A stretch of DNA of 64,000 nt from Crossiella sp. S99.2. GTDB taxonomy: Bacteria > Actinomycetota > Actinomycetes > Mycobacteriales > Pseudonocardiaceae. Shown here piece after piece: positions 1-11,595 of the stretch (positions are counted from its first letter, which is position 1; the number at the start of each line of letters is the position of its first letter). The stretch covers positions 1 to 64,000 of the forward strand of contig NZ_JALMDK010000009.1 of NCBI RefSeq assembly GCF_023094165.1. Reading direction: 5' to 3'. Under the pieces are notes generated by a model. That model was not told the origin of the DNA and did no database searches. It was given only the letters and a program-made list of their open reading frames with translations. A program made the position numbers and the translations under genes.

Positions 1-77
1 TGCGGGCTGCGGGCTGCGGGCTGCGGGCTGCGGGCTGCGGGCTGCGGGCTGCGGGCTGCGGGCTGCGGGCTGCGGGC
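1..77. repeat. Heptamer tandem repeat (TGCGGGC x 11)
   Basis: Eleven perfect head-to-tail copies of TGCGGGC start at the left edge of the window, so the array may extend further left. The unit is 7 bp and there are no spacers, so it is a simple satellite and not a CRISPR array. It looks like a slippage-prone array in non-coding DNA. Confidence 0.95.
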
Positions 78-322
78 AGTGCGCGGCTTGGCGGGCCAGG
101 CTGGGCTGGTCGAGCTGACTCGGGCCAGCGGGCCTCGGTGGGCTGGCGGCTGGGTAGTGGGCGCGGCTGGGGCACGGGCTTGGCCGGGCGCTCGGCGCTG
201 AGTGGCGGGCGCCGGATGCTGGGCGCGGCGGTGTGGTGGGCGGTATTTCGCTGGCTGGCGACGGATTGCGGCTGGTGTGATGCGGCTTGCGGCTACCGAA
301 CGGGCCGCCGGGCGTGGGAGGG
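78..322. other. Non-coding stretch before the transglutaminase-fold gene
   Basis: G-rich DNA without a convincing gene. A short open frame at 138-332 has a biased Gly/Trp/Arg composition and overlaps the next gene's start, so I do not call it. The segment ends in a GGGAGGG purine run a few bases before the GTG start of the next gene. Confidence 0.5.
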
Positions 323-922
323 GTGGCGTTGACTGCTTTTGTGGCTGAGGCGGGGCTGGCGGACTACCTGGTTGACGATGAGGTGGTCGACTTTCGGAGT
401 CCGGCGGTGGAGGCCGTGATGCAGGAGCTGTGGGCACTGCATGGCGAGGGGTATCCGCGGGCTGCGTTTGAGTGGGTTCGGGATGCGGTGACGCATTCGA
501 TGGATGCCGGGGATCGGCGGGTTACCTGGCGAGCCTCGGATGTGGTGTCGCAGGGGACTGGGCTTTGTTATGCCAAGTCGCATCTGTTGGTGGCCCTGTT
601 GCGGGCCAAGGGGATTCCGGCCGGGTTGTGTTATCAGCGGCTGGCTGATGGGGCCGGTGGGTTTGTGCTGCACGGGCTGGTGGGGGTTTGGGCGGCGGAG
701 GAGGGGCGTTGGGCTCGGGTTGATCCTCGGGGGGACAAGCCGGGGGTGTTGACCGAGTACTCGTTGGGGGAGGAGCGGATCGCCTTCGCCGTGGATGCCG
801 GGGCGGGGGAGGTGGACTATCCGACGGTTTACGCGTCGGGGCATCCCGTGGTGGTGGATGTGTTGAAGAAGAGTTCGGACTGTGTGGTGCTGTGCGCGGG
901 AGGGTTGCCCGGGGAACTGTGA
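323..922 (+). CDS. Transglutaminase-like cysteine-protease-fold protein
   Basis: About 199 aa. The core resembles the transglutaminase-like superfamily: a catalytic Cys in GTGLCYAKSHLL, a His in FVLHGLVGVW and an Asp in RVDPRG form the expected Cys-His-Asp order. Proteins of this type act as peptidases or amidases in small actinobacterial enzymes; the substrate here is unknown. I prefer the GTG at 323 because GGGAGGG precedes it, although the frame is open from an ATG-like start at 287. There is no signal peptide or membrane segment, so it is probably cytoplasmic. It stands alone between repeats, facing the glgB end. Confidence 0.75.
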   Translation: MALTAFVAEAGLADYLVDDEVVDFRSPAVEAVMQELWALHGEGYPRAAFEWVRDAVTHSMDAGDRRVTWRASDVVSQGTGLCYAKSHLLVALLRAKGIPAGLCYQRLADGAGGFVLHGLVGVWAAEEGRWARVDPRGDKPGVLTEYSLGEERIAFAVDAGAGEVDYPTVYASGHPVVVDVLKKSSDCVVLCAGGLPGEL

Positions 923-1300
923 TGGTGGGCAAGGGGAGCCCGGGCTGAGGAGGAAGAGCGGGGAGGGCAAAGCAAGCGGGTGGGGCAAGTGGGTAGGGCC
1001 GGCGGAGTGGGGCTGTGCTGGGGGCATGCGGGGACGAGGCCAGACCAGAGGGCAGGAGCGGCCAGAGCGGGACAGGTCAGGTCATGCCAAGCCTGGCGAG
1101 GTGTTGCGGCCAGGCCAGGCCGGGCCAGGTGTCGGGGGCGGCCAGGCGAAGCGAGGCGACGTGCTGAGGTGAGGTGTTGGGGCCTGGCCAGGCCAGACCA
1201 GGCGATGCGAGGCACTGTGGCCAGGTGGGGCCAGGCCAGGTGCTGGGGCCAAGCCAGGTGTGGGGGTGAGGCTGGGCCGGCCCTGATGGGGGCTGGTTGG
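923..1300. other. GGCCAGGC-rich convergent intergenic region
   Basis: This 378-bp gap separates two convergent genes. Between about 1080 and 1280 it is dominated by irregularly repeated GGCCAGGCC/GGCCAGGT words with GCGAGGC variants. The words are not in a fixed period. The open frames over it are compositionally odd and antisense to each other, so I see no gene. The repeats could fold into GC-rich structures that end transcription from both sides, but no clean terminator is evident. Confidence 0.6.
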
Positions 1301-3484
1301 TCAGGGGCCTTCGTAGGCGAGCCAGACCACGCCGGTGGGGGGGAGTTGGAGTTGGGCGGAGGCTGGGCGGCCGTGGTGGGGGTGGGGAGTGGCTTGGATT
1401 CGGCCTAGGTTGCCTACGCCGGAGCCGCCGTAGGTTTCGGCGTCTGTGTTGAGGATTTCTCGCCAGTGGCCGGGGTGGGGGAGGCCGATTCGGTAGTCGT
1501 GGTGGGGCATGCCGGCGAAGTTGGCGATGCAGGCGACTGGGGTGGCGGTGTGGGTGTCGTAGCGGAGGAAGCTGAGGACGTTGCCCGCCGAATCATTCGC
1601 GTCGATCCAGGAGAAGCCTTCGGGGCTGGTGTCCTGGGTGTGCAGGGGTGGGTGGGCGCGGTAGGTGTGGTTCAGGTCCGCGACCAGTTTTTGGATGCCT
1701 GCGTGGTGGGGGTCTTCCAGGAGGTGCCAGTCCAGGGAGCGGGACTCGGACCATTCGGCGATCTGGCCGAATTCGCCGCCCATGAAGAGGAGCTGCTTCC
1801 CGGGGTGGGCCCACATGAAGGCGAGCAGGGCGCGTAGGCCGGCGGCCTTGTTCCAGTGGTCGCCGGGCATTCTGGTCCAGAGGGAGCCCTTGCCGTGCAC
1901 GACCTCGTCGTGGGACAGGGGGAGGACGAAGTTCTCGCTCCAGGCGTAGACCAGGGAGAACGTGAGTTCGTTGTGGTGGTAGGACCTGTGCACCGGGTCG
2001 TGCTGGAGGTAGCGCAGGGTGTCGTGCATCCAGCCCATGTTCCACTTGAAGCCGAAGCCGAGGCCGCCCAAATGCGTGGGACGGGTGACGCCGGGCCAGG
2101 AAGTGGACTCCTCGGCGATCATCATGACGCCGGGGTGTCGCTTGTAGACAGTGGCGTTGAGTTCCTGGAGGAACTGGACCGCGTCCAGGTTTTCCCGGCC
2201 GCCGTGGGCGTTCGGCAGCCACTGGCCTTCTTCGCGGGAGTAGTCCAGGTAGAGCATCGAGGCGACCGCGTCCACGCGCAGGCCGTCGATGTGGAATTCG
2301 TCGATCCAGTACAGCGCGTTGGCGACCAGGAAGTTGCGGACCTCGGTGCGGCCGAAGTCGAAGACCAGAGTGCCCCAGTCGGGGTGTTCGCCGCGGCGGG
2401 GGTCGGCGTGTTCGTACAGCGGCTGGCCGTCGAACTGGGCCAGGGCCCAGGAATCCTTGGGGAAATGGGCCGGGACCCAGTCGACGATGACGCCGATGCC
2501 GCGCGAGTGCAGGTGGTCGACGAAGTAGCGGAAATCGTCGGGGCTGCCGAAGCGGGAGGTGGGGGCGTAATAACTGGTGACCTGGTAGCCCCAGGAACCG
2601 CCGAAGGGATGTTCGGCCACCGGCATCAGCTCGATGTGGGTGAAGCCGGTCTGCTCGAGGTAGTCGCCGAGTTCCTTGGCCAGTTCGCGGTAGTCCAGGC
2701 CCGGCTTCCAGGAACCCAGGTGCACCTCGTACACGCTGATCGGGCTGCGGCTCCAGTCGGTGGCCTCGCGGGTGACCAGCCACTCCGCGTCCACCCACTC
2801 GTGCCGGTCCACCGTCACGATCGAGGCGGTGGCCGGCGGCACCTCGGCGGAGAAGGCCAGTGGGTCCGCCTTCTCGTACCAGGAGTTGTCCTGGCCGAGC
2901 AGCTTGAACTTGTACTTGGTGCCGGGCTGCACGCCGGGCACGAAGACCTCCCACACGCCGCTGGAACCCAGCGAGCGCATCGGGTTGGCCAGACCGCTCC
3001 AGCCGTCGAAGTCTCCGCACACCCGCACGCCGCGCGCGTTCGGCGCCCACACCGCGAACGAGGTGCCGGTGACCAGGCCGTTCGGTGTCTCATAGCTGCG
3101 GTAGTGCGCGCCGAGCGCGTCCCACAGGCGTTCGTGCCTGCCCTCGCCGATGAGGTGCAGGTCCAGCTCGCCCAGGGTGGGCAGCCAGCGGTACGGGTCG
3201 TCCACCGTCTCGGTGTGGTCGCCGTAGACCACCTCCAGCCGGTAGTCGCCGGGCTGGTGCGGGACCGGGCCGGAGAACAGGCCGATGTCGCCGACCGGGA
3301 TCAGCGGGTACCGGCCCCCGTCCTGCAGCACGGTCACCGCGCTGGCGTGCGGTTTGAGCGCGCGCACCACCGTGCCGTCGGCGTGCGGGTGCGCGCCCAG
3401 CACCGAGTGCGGGTCGTGGTGCGAGCCGGTCAGCAGCCGCCGCACCTCGTCCGGGTGCGGGGCGCAGGCGTCCAGGCTGGTCAC
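1301..3484 (-). CDS. glgB: 1,4-alpha-glucan branching enzyme (GH13)
   Basis: 727 aa, the usual GlgB length. It cuts alpha-1,4-glucan chains and re-attaches them by alpha-1,6 links, the last step of the GlgE pathway. An N-terminal carbohydrate-binding region (GTSFAVWAPNARGVRVCGDFDGW, shown in part) is followed by the GH13 barrel: nucleophile Asp in DGLRVDAVASML (about residue 400), acid/base Glu in MIAEESTSWPG (about 456) and SHDEVVHGKGSL (about 525). The start is GTG at 3484, preceded by a GGAGAGGAA ribosome site; its GTGA overlaps the TGA stop of mak, so the two are translationally coupled. A much longer open frame runs upstream antisense-like and is not the real N-terminus. Confidence 0.97.
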   Translation of the reverse strand: MTSLDACAPHPDEVRRLLTGSHHDPHSVLGAHPHADGTVVRALKPHASAVTVLQDGGRYPLIPVGDIGLFSGPVPHQPGDYRLEVVYGDHTETVDDPYRWLPTLGELDLHLIGEGRHERLWDALGAHYRSYETPNGLVTGTSFAVWAPNARGVRVCGDFDGWSGLANPMRSLGSSGVWEVFVPGVQPGTKYKFKLLGQDNSWYEKADPLAFSAEVPPATASIVTVDRHEWVDAEWLVTREATDWSRSPISVYEVHLGSWKPGLDYRELAKELGDYLEQTGFTHIELMPVAEHPFGGSWGYQVTSYYAPTSRFGSPDDFRYFVDHLHSRGIGVIVDWVPAHFPKDSWALAQFDGQPLYEHADPRRGEHPDWGTLVFDFGRTEVRNFLVANALYWIDEFHIDGLRVDAVASMLYLDYSREEGQWLPNAHGGRENLDAVQFLQELNATVYKRHPGVMMIAEESTSWPGVTRPTHLGGLGFGFKWNMGWMHDTLRYLQHDPVHRSYHHNELTFSLVYAWSENFVLPLSHDEVVHGKGSLWTRMPGDHWNKAAGLRALLAFMWAHPGKQLLFMGGEFGQIAEWSESRSLDWHLLEDPHHAGIQKLVADLNHTYRAHPPLHTQDTSPEGFSWIDANDSAGNVLSFLRYDTHTATPVACIANFAGMPHHDYRIGLPHPGHWREILNTDAETYGGSGVGNLGRIQATPHPHHGRPASAQLQLPPTGVVWLAYEGP

Positions 3485-4853
3485 GACGGTTCCTCTCCGG
3501 AGGTGATCCTGGCGATGGAGGACAGCGGGATGGGCAGCCACTCCGGCCGGTTCGCGTGCTCGTAGGCCACCTCGTAGACGGCCTTGTCCAACTCCAGCGC
3601 GCGCAACAGCTCGGCGTGCTCCCGCGGATCGCCCGCCACCTCGGCGTAGCCCGCGCAGAACGCGGTCCGGTTGCGCTGCGCCCATTCCAGCGCGCGCACG
3701 GTCAGCTGATGGTCGTCGGTGTGCCCGACCAGGCGCTGGTGCGCGGCGTAGTCGAAGGAGCGCAGCATGCCCGCGACATCGCGCAGCGGCGAGCGCAGCC
3801 GGGCGCGCTCGGCCGCGGGCGCGGCGGGCTCGCCCTCGAAGTCGATCAGCACCCAGCCGGTGGCCGTGCGCAGGCACTGGCCCAGGTGCAGGTCCGCGTG
3901 CACGTGCTGCACCTCGACCGGCTCACCGTCGGCCACCGCCGCGTCGAAGGCCTTGCGCAACGCCTCGGCGTGCTCGGCCAGCTCCGGCACCGACTCCAGC
4001 ATGCCGTCCAGTCTGCGGTGCATGGCCGCGACCAGCGCGGTGAGTTCCCCCGGGGTGGCCAGCCGGGTCTCGGCCGCCCGCCGCAGGTCCGCGTGCACCT
4101 CGGCCACCGCGTGGCCCAGCCGCCGCGCCTCGCCGGCGAAGTCGCCGCCGACCTCGTCGGCGTGTAAATCCGCCTCGGCCATCAGGTCCCGCACGCTCGC
4201 GGTGGCCATCGCCCAGCCGTCCGCCGCACCCTCCACAAAGGACTGCACCATGCCGAGCGTGCCCTCCGGCGCGCTGATCGAGCCCAGCGGCGGCGCGATG
4301 TGCTCGCACCCGGCAGCGGCCAGTACCCGGTGCAGCGTCAGGTCCCGGTTCTCCCCTGGCACCAGCTTGCGGAACAGCTTGAGGATGTACTGACTGCCGT
4401 AGACCAGCGAGGTGTTGCTCTGCTCCACCCCCACCGGCCGTCCGCGCAGCCCGGTGGTCAGCTCCACTCCGGGCTCCGGCGTGAACCGCAGGTCCTCGAT
4501 CTCCCGGCCGGCCGCGATCAGCTCGATCAGCTCGCCCGCCAGCTCCGGATCGTGCGCCGCGTCGTAGCAGCCCCAGCCGTCCCAGTCGCAGATCCGGTGT
4601 GTCTGCAACCAGTCCGGCAGCACCGGGCGGGCGCCCAGCAGCAGCTGGTACCGCTCCGGCTCGCCGCCCTGGTCCACCTCGACCACGGCCAGCACCAGCG
4701 CGGGATCCTGCTCCCGCAACACGGTCAGCCGCCGGGTGCGCACGCCGAGCACCGGCCGGTCCTTGCCGGCGAACCACCGCTGCCCCGGTAGCCAGTCGGG
4801 CAGCGCGCCGGTCAGGGCTTCCGGGAGCACGGTGAGGTCGAGCCGGGCTGAGG

Positions 4854-4857
<4 letters not shown>
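3481..4857 (-). CDS. mak: Maltokinase
   Basis: 458 aa. It phosphorylates maltose to maltose 1-phosphate with ATP, feeding GlgE. The fold is aminoglycoside-phosphotransferase-like: the catalytic loop HVHADLHLGQC (about residue 319) and metal-binding IDFEGEP (about 338) are clear, and the N-terminal WLPGQRWFAGK is typical of the family. The start is TTG at 4857, and TTGA overlaps the TreS stop by 4 bp, so it is coupled to treS. In several actinobacteria TreS and this kinase are fused; here they are separate but adjacent. The gene carries a rare TTA leucine codon (plus-strand taa at 4165-4167), which could make it sensitive to supply of the UAA-decoding leucyl-tRNA. Confidence 0.96.
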
Positions 4858-6650
<1,793 letters not shown>

Positions 6651-6729
6651 GGACGCCTCCACACGGGACTCTCGGGGCTTGGGCAATGACGACCAGCCTT
6701 CGTCAGCTTCGTGATCAACAGGTTTCGGT

Positions 6730-8700
6730 TCAGTAGCGTTGGATCGTCACGACGTGGGCGACCGAGTGATGCGGTTCCAGCCGGACGAAGTTGCCCTGAC
6801 CCCAGTCCCAGATGTCTCCGGTGACCTCGTCGCGGGCAACGAAACGCTCTCCCCAGTCCATACCCAGTGCGGGCAGGTCCAACCACAACGTGCCCTGCTG
6901 GCCGTTGTTCGGGTCCAGGTTGACCACCACCACGACGGTGTCCCCGGTGGCCGGATCCTGTTTGGAGTAGGCGATCAGCGCGTCGTTGTCCACGTGGTGG
7001 AAGTGCAGCGTGCGCAGCTGGTGCAGGGCCGGATGCGCCCGCCGGATCCCGTTCAGCCTGCGCAGCCACGGCTCCAGCGACCGGCCCTCGGCCAGCGCCG
7101 CGGCGAAGTCCCGCGGCCGCAGCTCGTACTTCTCCGAGTCCAGGTACTCCTCGCTGCCCGGCCGCACCGCGGTGCCCTCGTACAGCTCGTACCCCGAGTA
7201 CACGCCCCAGCTCGGCGAGAGCGTGGCGGCCAGCGCGGCCCGGATGGCGAACATCGCCGGACCGCCGTGCTGCAACGACTCGTGCAGGATGTCCGGGGTG
7301 TTGACGAACAGGTTGGGCGTGCCGTCCAGGCAGTGCTCGACCAGGCTCACGCCGAAGTCGATCAGCTCCTGCTTGGCGGTGCGCCAGGTGAAGTAGGTGT
7401 AGTACTGGGTGAAGCCGCGCCGGGCCAGCCCGTACATCCGGGCCGGGCGGGTGAACGCCTCGGATAGGAACAGCACATCCGGATGGGTCTGCTTGACCTG
7501 CCAGATCAGCCAGTGCCAGAAGTCCGGCGGCTTGGTGTGCGGGTTGTCCACCCGGAAGATCCGCACCCCGTGCTCGGCCCAGTGCAGCACCACCCGGAGC
7601 ACCTCGGCGTAGATGCCCTGCGGGTCGTTGTCGAAGTTGACCGGGTAGATGTCCTGGTACTTCTTCGGCGGGTTCTCCGCGTAGGCGATCGTGCCGTCCG
7701 GCCGCACGGTGAACCACTCCGGGTGCTCGGCGGCCCAGGGGTGGTCCGGCGCGCACTGCAGGGCCAGGTCCAGGGCAATCTCCATGCCCAGCTCGCCTGC
7801 CCGGTGCACGAAGCCCTTGAACTCCTCCAGCGTGCCCAGGTCGGGGTGGATCGCGTCGTGCCCGCCCTCCTCGGCGCCGATCGCCCACGGCGAACCAGGG
7901 TCCTCCGGCACCGAGACCAGGCTGTTGTTCGGGCCCTTCCGGTTGATCCGTCCGATCGGGTGAATTGGCGGCAGGTAGACCACGTCGAAGCCCATGCCCG
8001 CGATCCGGTCCAGCGCCGCGGTGGCCGTGCTGAACGTGCCGTGCACCGGCTTGCCCGAGGAGTCCCAGCCGCCGGTGGAGCGCGGGAACAGCTCGTACCA
8101 GGAGCTGTACCGGGCGCGCTGGCGGTCCGCCCACAGCTGCTGCCACTTGCCCTTGGTCAGCAGCTCGCGCACCGGGTGGTCGTGCATGATCCGTTGCACC
8201 GGCTCGGACAGCGCCAGTGCGATCCGCTCCGGCAGTCCCCTGGCGGCATCGCGCAGGCCGAGCGCGGCCGCCATCAGCTGTGCCCGCTCGTTGCGCCGAT
8301 CGGGTCGGCGGGCCACCCGTTCGAGCAGCCGGGCGCCGATCTCCAGGTCGTTGTCCAGTTCGGCCGCGCCCTGACCGGCGCCGACCTTGACCTCCACCGC
8401 GTGCCGCCAGGTGGCCCACGGGTCACTCCAGGCGTCGATCCGGAAGGTCCACAGGCCCTCCCGATCGGGGGTGATCACCGCCGTCCAGCGGTCCAGGCCG
8501 ACGCCCTCCGGGACCATCCGGGTCTGCCGGGACACCCGGTCGCCGGGGCCTTTCCAGGTCACGGTGGCCGCGATCGCGTCGTGGCCCTCCCGCCAGACCG
8601 TGGCAAACACCGGAACATGTTCGCCGGCAACGGTTTTGGCGGGGAAACGTCCGCAGTCGATGAGGGGGGAGACCTCGTCGATACCGAGCCGACCAGTCAC
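6730..8700 (-). CDS. glgE: Alpha-1,4-glucan:maltose-1-phosphate maltosyltransferase
   Basis: 656 aa, normal for GlgE. It adds maltosyl units from maltose 1-phosphate to growing alpha-glucan. The N-terminal beta domain and helical insertion (residues about 1-200) precede a GH13_3 barrel with nucleophile Asp in FRVDNPHTKPPDF (about residue 383) and acid/base Glu in FLSEAFTRPARM (about 412). The start is GTG at 8700 with AAGGGCGG upstream. It is the first gene of glgE-treS-mak-glgB, so one transcript could carry the route from trehalose to branched glucan. It is divergent from glgP, giving a synthesis/degradation pair around one 307-bp control region. Confidence 0.97.
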   Translation of the reverse strand: MTGRLGIDEVSPLIDCGRFPAKTVAGEHVPVFATVWREGHDAIAATVTWKGPGDRVSRQTRMVPEGVGLDRWTAVITPDREGLWTFRIDAWSDPWATWRHAVEVKVGAGQGAAELDNDLEIGARLLERVARRPDRRNERAQLMAAALGLRDAARGLPERIALALSEPVQRIMHDHPVRELLTKGKWQQLWADRQRARYSSWYELFPRSTGGWDSSGKPVHGTFSTATAALDRIAGMGFDVVYLPPIHPIGRINRKGPNNSLVSVPEDPGSPWAIGAEEGGHDAIHPDLGTLEEFKGFVHRAGELGMEIALDLALQCAPDHPWAAEHPEWFTVRPDGTIAYAENPPKKYQDIYPVNFDNDPQGIYAEVLRVVLHWAEHGVRIFRVDNPHTKPPDFWHWLIWQVKQTHPDVLFLSEAFTRPARMYGLARRGFTQYYTYFTWRTAKQELIDFGVSLVEHCLDGTPNLFVNTPDILHESLQHGGPAMFAIRAALAATLSPSWGVYSGYELYEGTAVRPGSEEYLDSEKYELRPRDFAAALAEGRSLEPWLRRLNGIRRAHPALHQLRTLHFHHVDNDALIAYSKQDPATGDTVVVVVNLDPNNGQQGTLWLDLPALGMDWGERFVARDEVTGDIWDWGQGNFVRLEPHHSVAHVVTIQRY

Positions 8701-9007
8701 CGGCGCCGCCCTTCGTCACGCTCAGGATTCGGGTAGTTGCAAGCATGCCTGACTCGATCCAGCCAGCCCTCACCGGCCTAGGCGGCTGCATCACACGAAT
8801 TGACGATGTCCCGTCGCTTCGCTCGCCCTTGTTGGGGTAGCCCGCTGTGCGCTGGCGCACACTCATCATGGGCGGGTTCCCCCGAGCGGTCCAGTCCCGA
8901 CCAGGGGGCCTTGTGGACAGATTCCGGCCTGTGGATCGTGCAATTGTTTGCAGGCTGCGCTGGGAATGTTGCCACCGGTGCGGGGGCGCGGGATATGGTC
9001 CGCGTCC
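8701..9007. promoter_or_regulatory. Divergent glgE/glgP control region
   Basis: This 307-bp gap holds no gene. It must carry the promoters of both glgE (leftward) and glgP (rightward). A perfect 6-bp inverted repeat, TGTGCG-CTGG-CGCACA, lies at 8845-8860 inside a weaker outer pairing of AGCCCGC (about 8837-8843) with GCGGGTT (about 8871-8877). It could be an operator or an RNA hairpin. I found no convincing -35/-10 pair for either gene. Confidence 0.5.
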
Positions 9008-11593
9008 GTGAGAGCTTTGCGTCGCTTCACCGTCCGCGCCAGCCTGCCCGAGCCGATCGCCGCGCTGGGGCGACTGGCGACCAACCTCCGCTGGGCCTGG
9101 CATCCGCCCACCCAGGACCTGTTCGCCACGGTCGATGAGACCATCTGGCAGGACACCGGCGGCGACCCGATCCGGCTGCTCGCCCAGGTCCCGGTGGAAC
9201 GGCTGCAGAAGCTGGCCACCGACGAGAGCTTCCTCACCCGGACCAGGGCCATCGACGACGACCTGCAGCGCTACCTCGGCCAGCCGCGCTGGTACCAGCG
9301 GCGGCAGGAGGAGATCGAGGGTGCCCAGGGCGTCGGCGAGCAGACCCTGCCCGCCTCCATCGCCTACTTCTCGATGGAGTTCGGCGTCACCGAAGCGCTG
9401 CCGAACTACTCCGGCGGCCTCGGCGTGCTGGCGGGCGATCACCTCAAGGCAGCCTCCGACCTGGGCGTGCCGCTGATCGGCGTCGGCCTGCTCTACCGCT
9501 CCGGCTACTTCCGGCAGTCGCTGTCCCTGGACGGCTGGCAGGTCGAGCACTACCCGGTGCTGGACCCGCGCGGCCTGCCCCTGGAGCCGCTGACCGAGCC
9601 CTCCGGCGCGCCGATCCTGGTGCACGTGGCCATGCCGGCCGGCCGGGTGCTGCGCGCGCGGATCTGGAAGGCCCAGGTCGGCCGGGTGCCGCTGCTGCTG
9701 CTCGACTCCGACGTCGAGGACAACGACGACGACCTGCGCGGGGTCACCGACCGGCTCTACGGCGGCGACCAGAACCACCGCATCCGGCAGGAGATCCTGG
9801 CAGGCATCGGCGGCGTGCGCGCGGTCCGGGTGTACTGCGAGCTGACCGGGCACCCGCAGCCCGCGGTCTTCCACACCAACGAGGGCCACGCCGGTTTCCT
9901 CGGCCTGGAACGCATCCGCGAGCTGGTCACCACCGAGAACCTGGACTTCGACCAGGCGCTGTCCACCGTGCGCGCGGGCACCGTGTTCACCACGCACACC
10001 CCGGTCCCGGCGGGCATCGACCGCTTCCCGGTCGACCTGGTGCAGCACTACTTCGGCGCGCCCGGCAACGAGTCCGGCGGCCTGCTGCCCGGCATCCCCT
10101 CCGAGCGGGTGCTCGCCCTGGGCGCCGAGCAGAACCCCGGCATGTTCAACATGGCGCACATGGGCCTGCGCCTTGGCCAGCGCGCCAACGGCGTGTCCCA
10201 GCTGCACGGCAAGGTCAGCCGGGAGATGTTCTCCGGGCTGTGGCCGGGCTTCGACGTCAGCGAGGTCCCGATCGGCTCGGTGACCAACGGCGTGCACGGC
10301 CCGACCTGGGCCGCCACCGAGATCAGCAAGCTGCTCGGTGAGTCCGAAGTGGACAGTGGGGTCGGCCTGCGCGGGTTCGAGCCGGTCACCGACGCGCGGC
10401 TGTGGGAACTGCGCAGCACGCTGCGCTCCCGGCTGGTCGAGGAGATCCGCCGCCGGGTCAAGGTGTCCTGGCTGCAGCGTGGCGCCTCCGCGCTGGAACT
10501 GGGCTGGACCAGCTCGGTCTTCGACCCCGAGGTGCTCACCGTCGGCTTCGCCCGCCGGGTGCCCACCTACAAGCGGCTCACCCTGATGCTGCGCGACGCC
10601 GACCGGCTGCGCGAACTGCTGCTGCACCCCGAACGCCCGGTGCAGCTGGTGGTCGCCGGCAAATCGCACCCGGCCGACGACGGCGGCAAGGCGCTGATCC
10701 AGCAGATCGTGCGCTTCGCCGACGACGCCGGCGTGCGCCACCGGATCGTGTTCCTGCCCGACTACGACATGTCCATGGCCCGGTACCTGTACTGGGGCTG
10801 CGACGTGTGGCTGAACAACCCGCTGCGCCCGCTGGAAGCCTGCGGCACCTCGGGCATGAAGTCCGCGCTCAACGGCGGCCTCAACCTGTCCATCCGGGAC
10901 GGCTGGTGGGACGAGTTCCACGACGGCAGCAACGGCTGGGCCATCCCCACCGCCGACGGCGTCAGCGACCCCAACCGCCGCGACGACCTGGAGGCCACCG
11001 CGCTCTACGAGCTGCTCGGCAACCAGGTCGCCCCGCTGTTCTACGACCGCGGCCCGGACGGCGTGCCCGCCCAGTGGATGGCCATGGTCCGGCACACCCT
11101 GGCCTCCCTCGGCCCGAACGTGCAGGCCTCCCGCATGGTCAAGGAGTACGTGGAGACCTACTACGCGCCGGCCGGCCGCTCCGCGCACGCGGTGCGGGAC
11201 AACGGTTTCGCCGGGGCCAAGGAGCTGACCGGCTACCGGCACCGGATGCAGGCCGCGTGGAGCCGGGTCAAGGTGCTCGACACCGAGTTCGCCACCAACG
11301 GCAGCTCCGCCACCCCGGTGCTCGGCGCCACCGTGCCGGTCACCGCCCGGGTCGAACTGGCCGGCCTGGAACCGGCCGAGGTCGAGGTGCAGGCCGTGGT
11401 CGGCCGGGTGGACGACGCGGACGAGCTGCGCGACGTGGTCACCGTGCCGATGCGCTACGAGGGCGACGGGCGCTACTTCGCCGAGATCGAGCTGCCGTAC
11501 GCGGGATCGGCGGGGTACACCGTGCGGGTGCTGCCGCGGCACCCGCTGCTGGCCTCGGCGGCCGAACTGGGTCGCGTGGTGCTGGCGGGCTGA
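9008..11593 (+). CDS. glgP: Alpha-glucan phosphorylase
   Basis: 861 aa. It releases glucose 1-phosphate from non-reducing ends of alpha-1,4-glucan using pyridoxal phosphate. The N-terminus RALRRFTVRASLPEP and the motif EACGTSGMKSALNGGLNLS (about residues 610-625, with the PLP-binding Lys after GTSGM) place it in the actinobacterial long phosphorylase family. The GTG at 9008 starts exactly where family members start; the frame stays open upstream to 8948 but that part is not conserved in style. It is divergent from glgE, and the following gene starts only 2 bp after its stop. Confidence 0.96.
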   Translation: MRALRRFTVRASLPEPIAALGRLATNLRWAWHPPTQDLFATVDETIWQDTGGDPIRLLAQVPVERLQKLATDESFLTRTRAIDDDLQRYLGQPRWYQRRQEEIEGAQGVGEQTLPASIAYFSMEFGVTEALPNYSGGLGVLAGDHLKAASDLGVPLIGVGLLYRSGYFRQSLSLDGWQVEHYPVLDPRGLPLEPLTEPSGAPILVHVAMPAGRVLRARIWKAQVGRVPLLLLDSDVEDNDDDLRGVTDRLYGGDQNHRIRQEILAGIGGVRAVRVYCELTGHPQPAVFHTNEGHAGFLGLERIRELVTTENLDFDQALSTVRAGTVFTTHTPVPAGIDRFPVDLVQHYFGAPGNESGGLLPGIPSERVLALGAEQNPGMFNMAHMGLRLGQRANGVSQLHGKVSREMFSGLWPGFDVSEVPIGSVTNGVHGPTWAATEISKLLGESEVDSGVGLRGFEPVTDARLWELRSTLRSRLVEEIRRRVKVSWLQRGASALELGWTSSVFDPEVLTVGFARRVPTYKRLTLMLRDADRLRELLLHPERPVQLVVAGKSHPADDGGKALIQQIVRFADDAGVRHRIVFLPDYDMSMARYLYWGCDVWLNNPLRPLEACGTSGMKSALNGGLNLSIRDGWWDEFHDGSNGWAIPTADGVSDPNRRDDLEATALYELLGNQVAPLFYDRGPDGVPAQWMAMVRHTLASLGPNVQASRMVKEYVETYYAPAGRSAHAVRDNGFAGAKELTGYRHRMQAAWSRVKVLDTEFATNGSSATPVLGATVPVTARVELAGLEPAEVEVQAVVGRVDDADELRDVVTVPMRYEGDGRYFAEIELPYAGSAGYTVRVLPRHPLLASAAELGRVVLAG

Positions 11594-11595
11594 GC

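Noticed and set aside
1..77. CRISPR array
   Set aside because: The repeat unit is 7 bp with no spacers; a simple tandem repeat.
138..332. Gene at the left end
   Set aside because: 64 aa with biased composition overlapping the transglutaminase-fold gene's start.
1856..3565. Long plus-strand frame opposite glgB
   Set aside because: Antisense to intact glgB motifs; low-complexity Val/Gly/Gln-rich sequence.
8423..11542. Very long minus-strand frame (about 1039 aa) opposite glgP
   Set aside because: It is antisense to a clear glgP gene and results from high-GC third-position bias; composition is Arg/Gly/Val-rich without domains.
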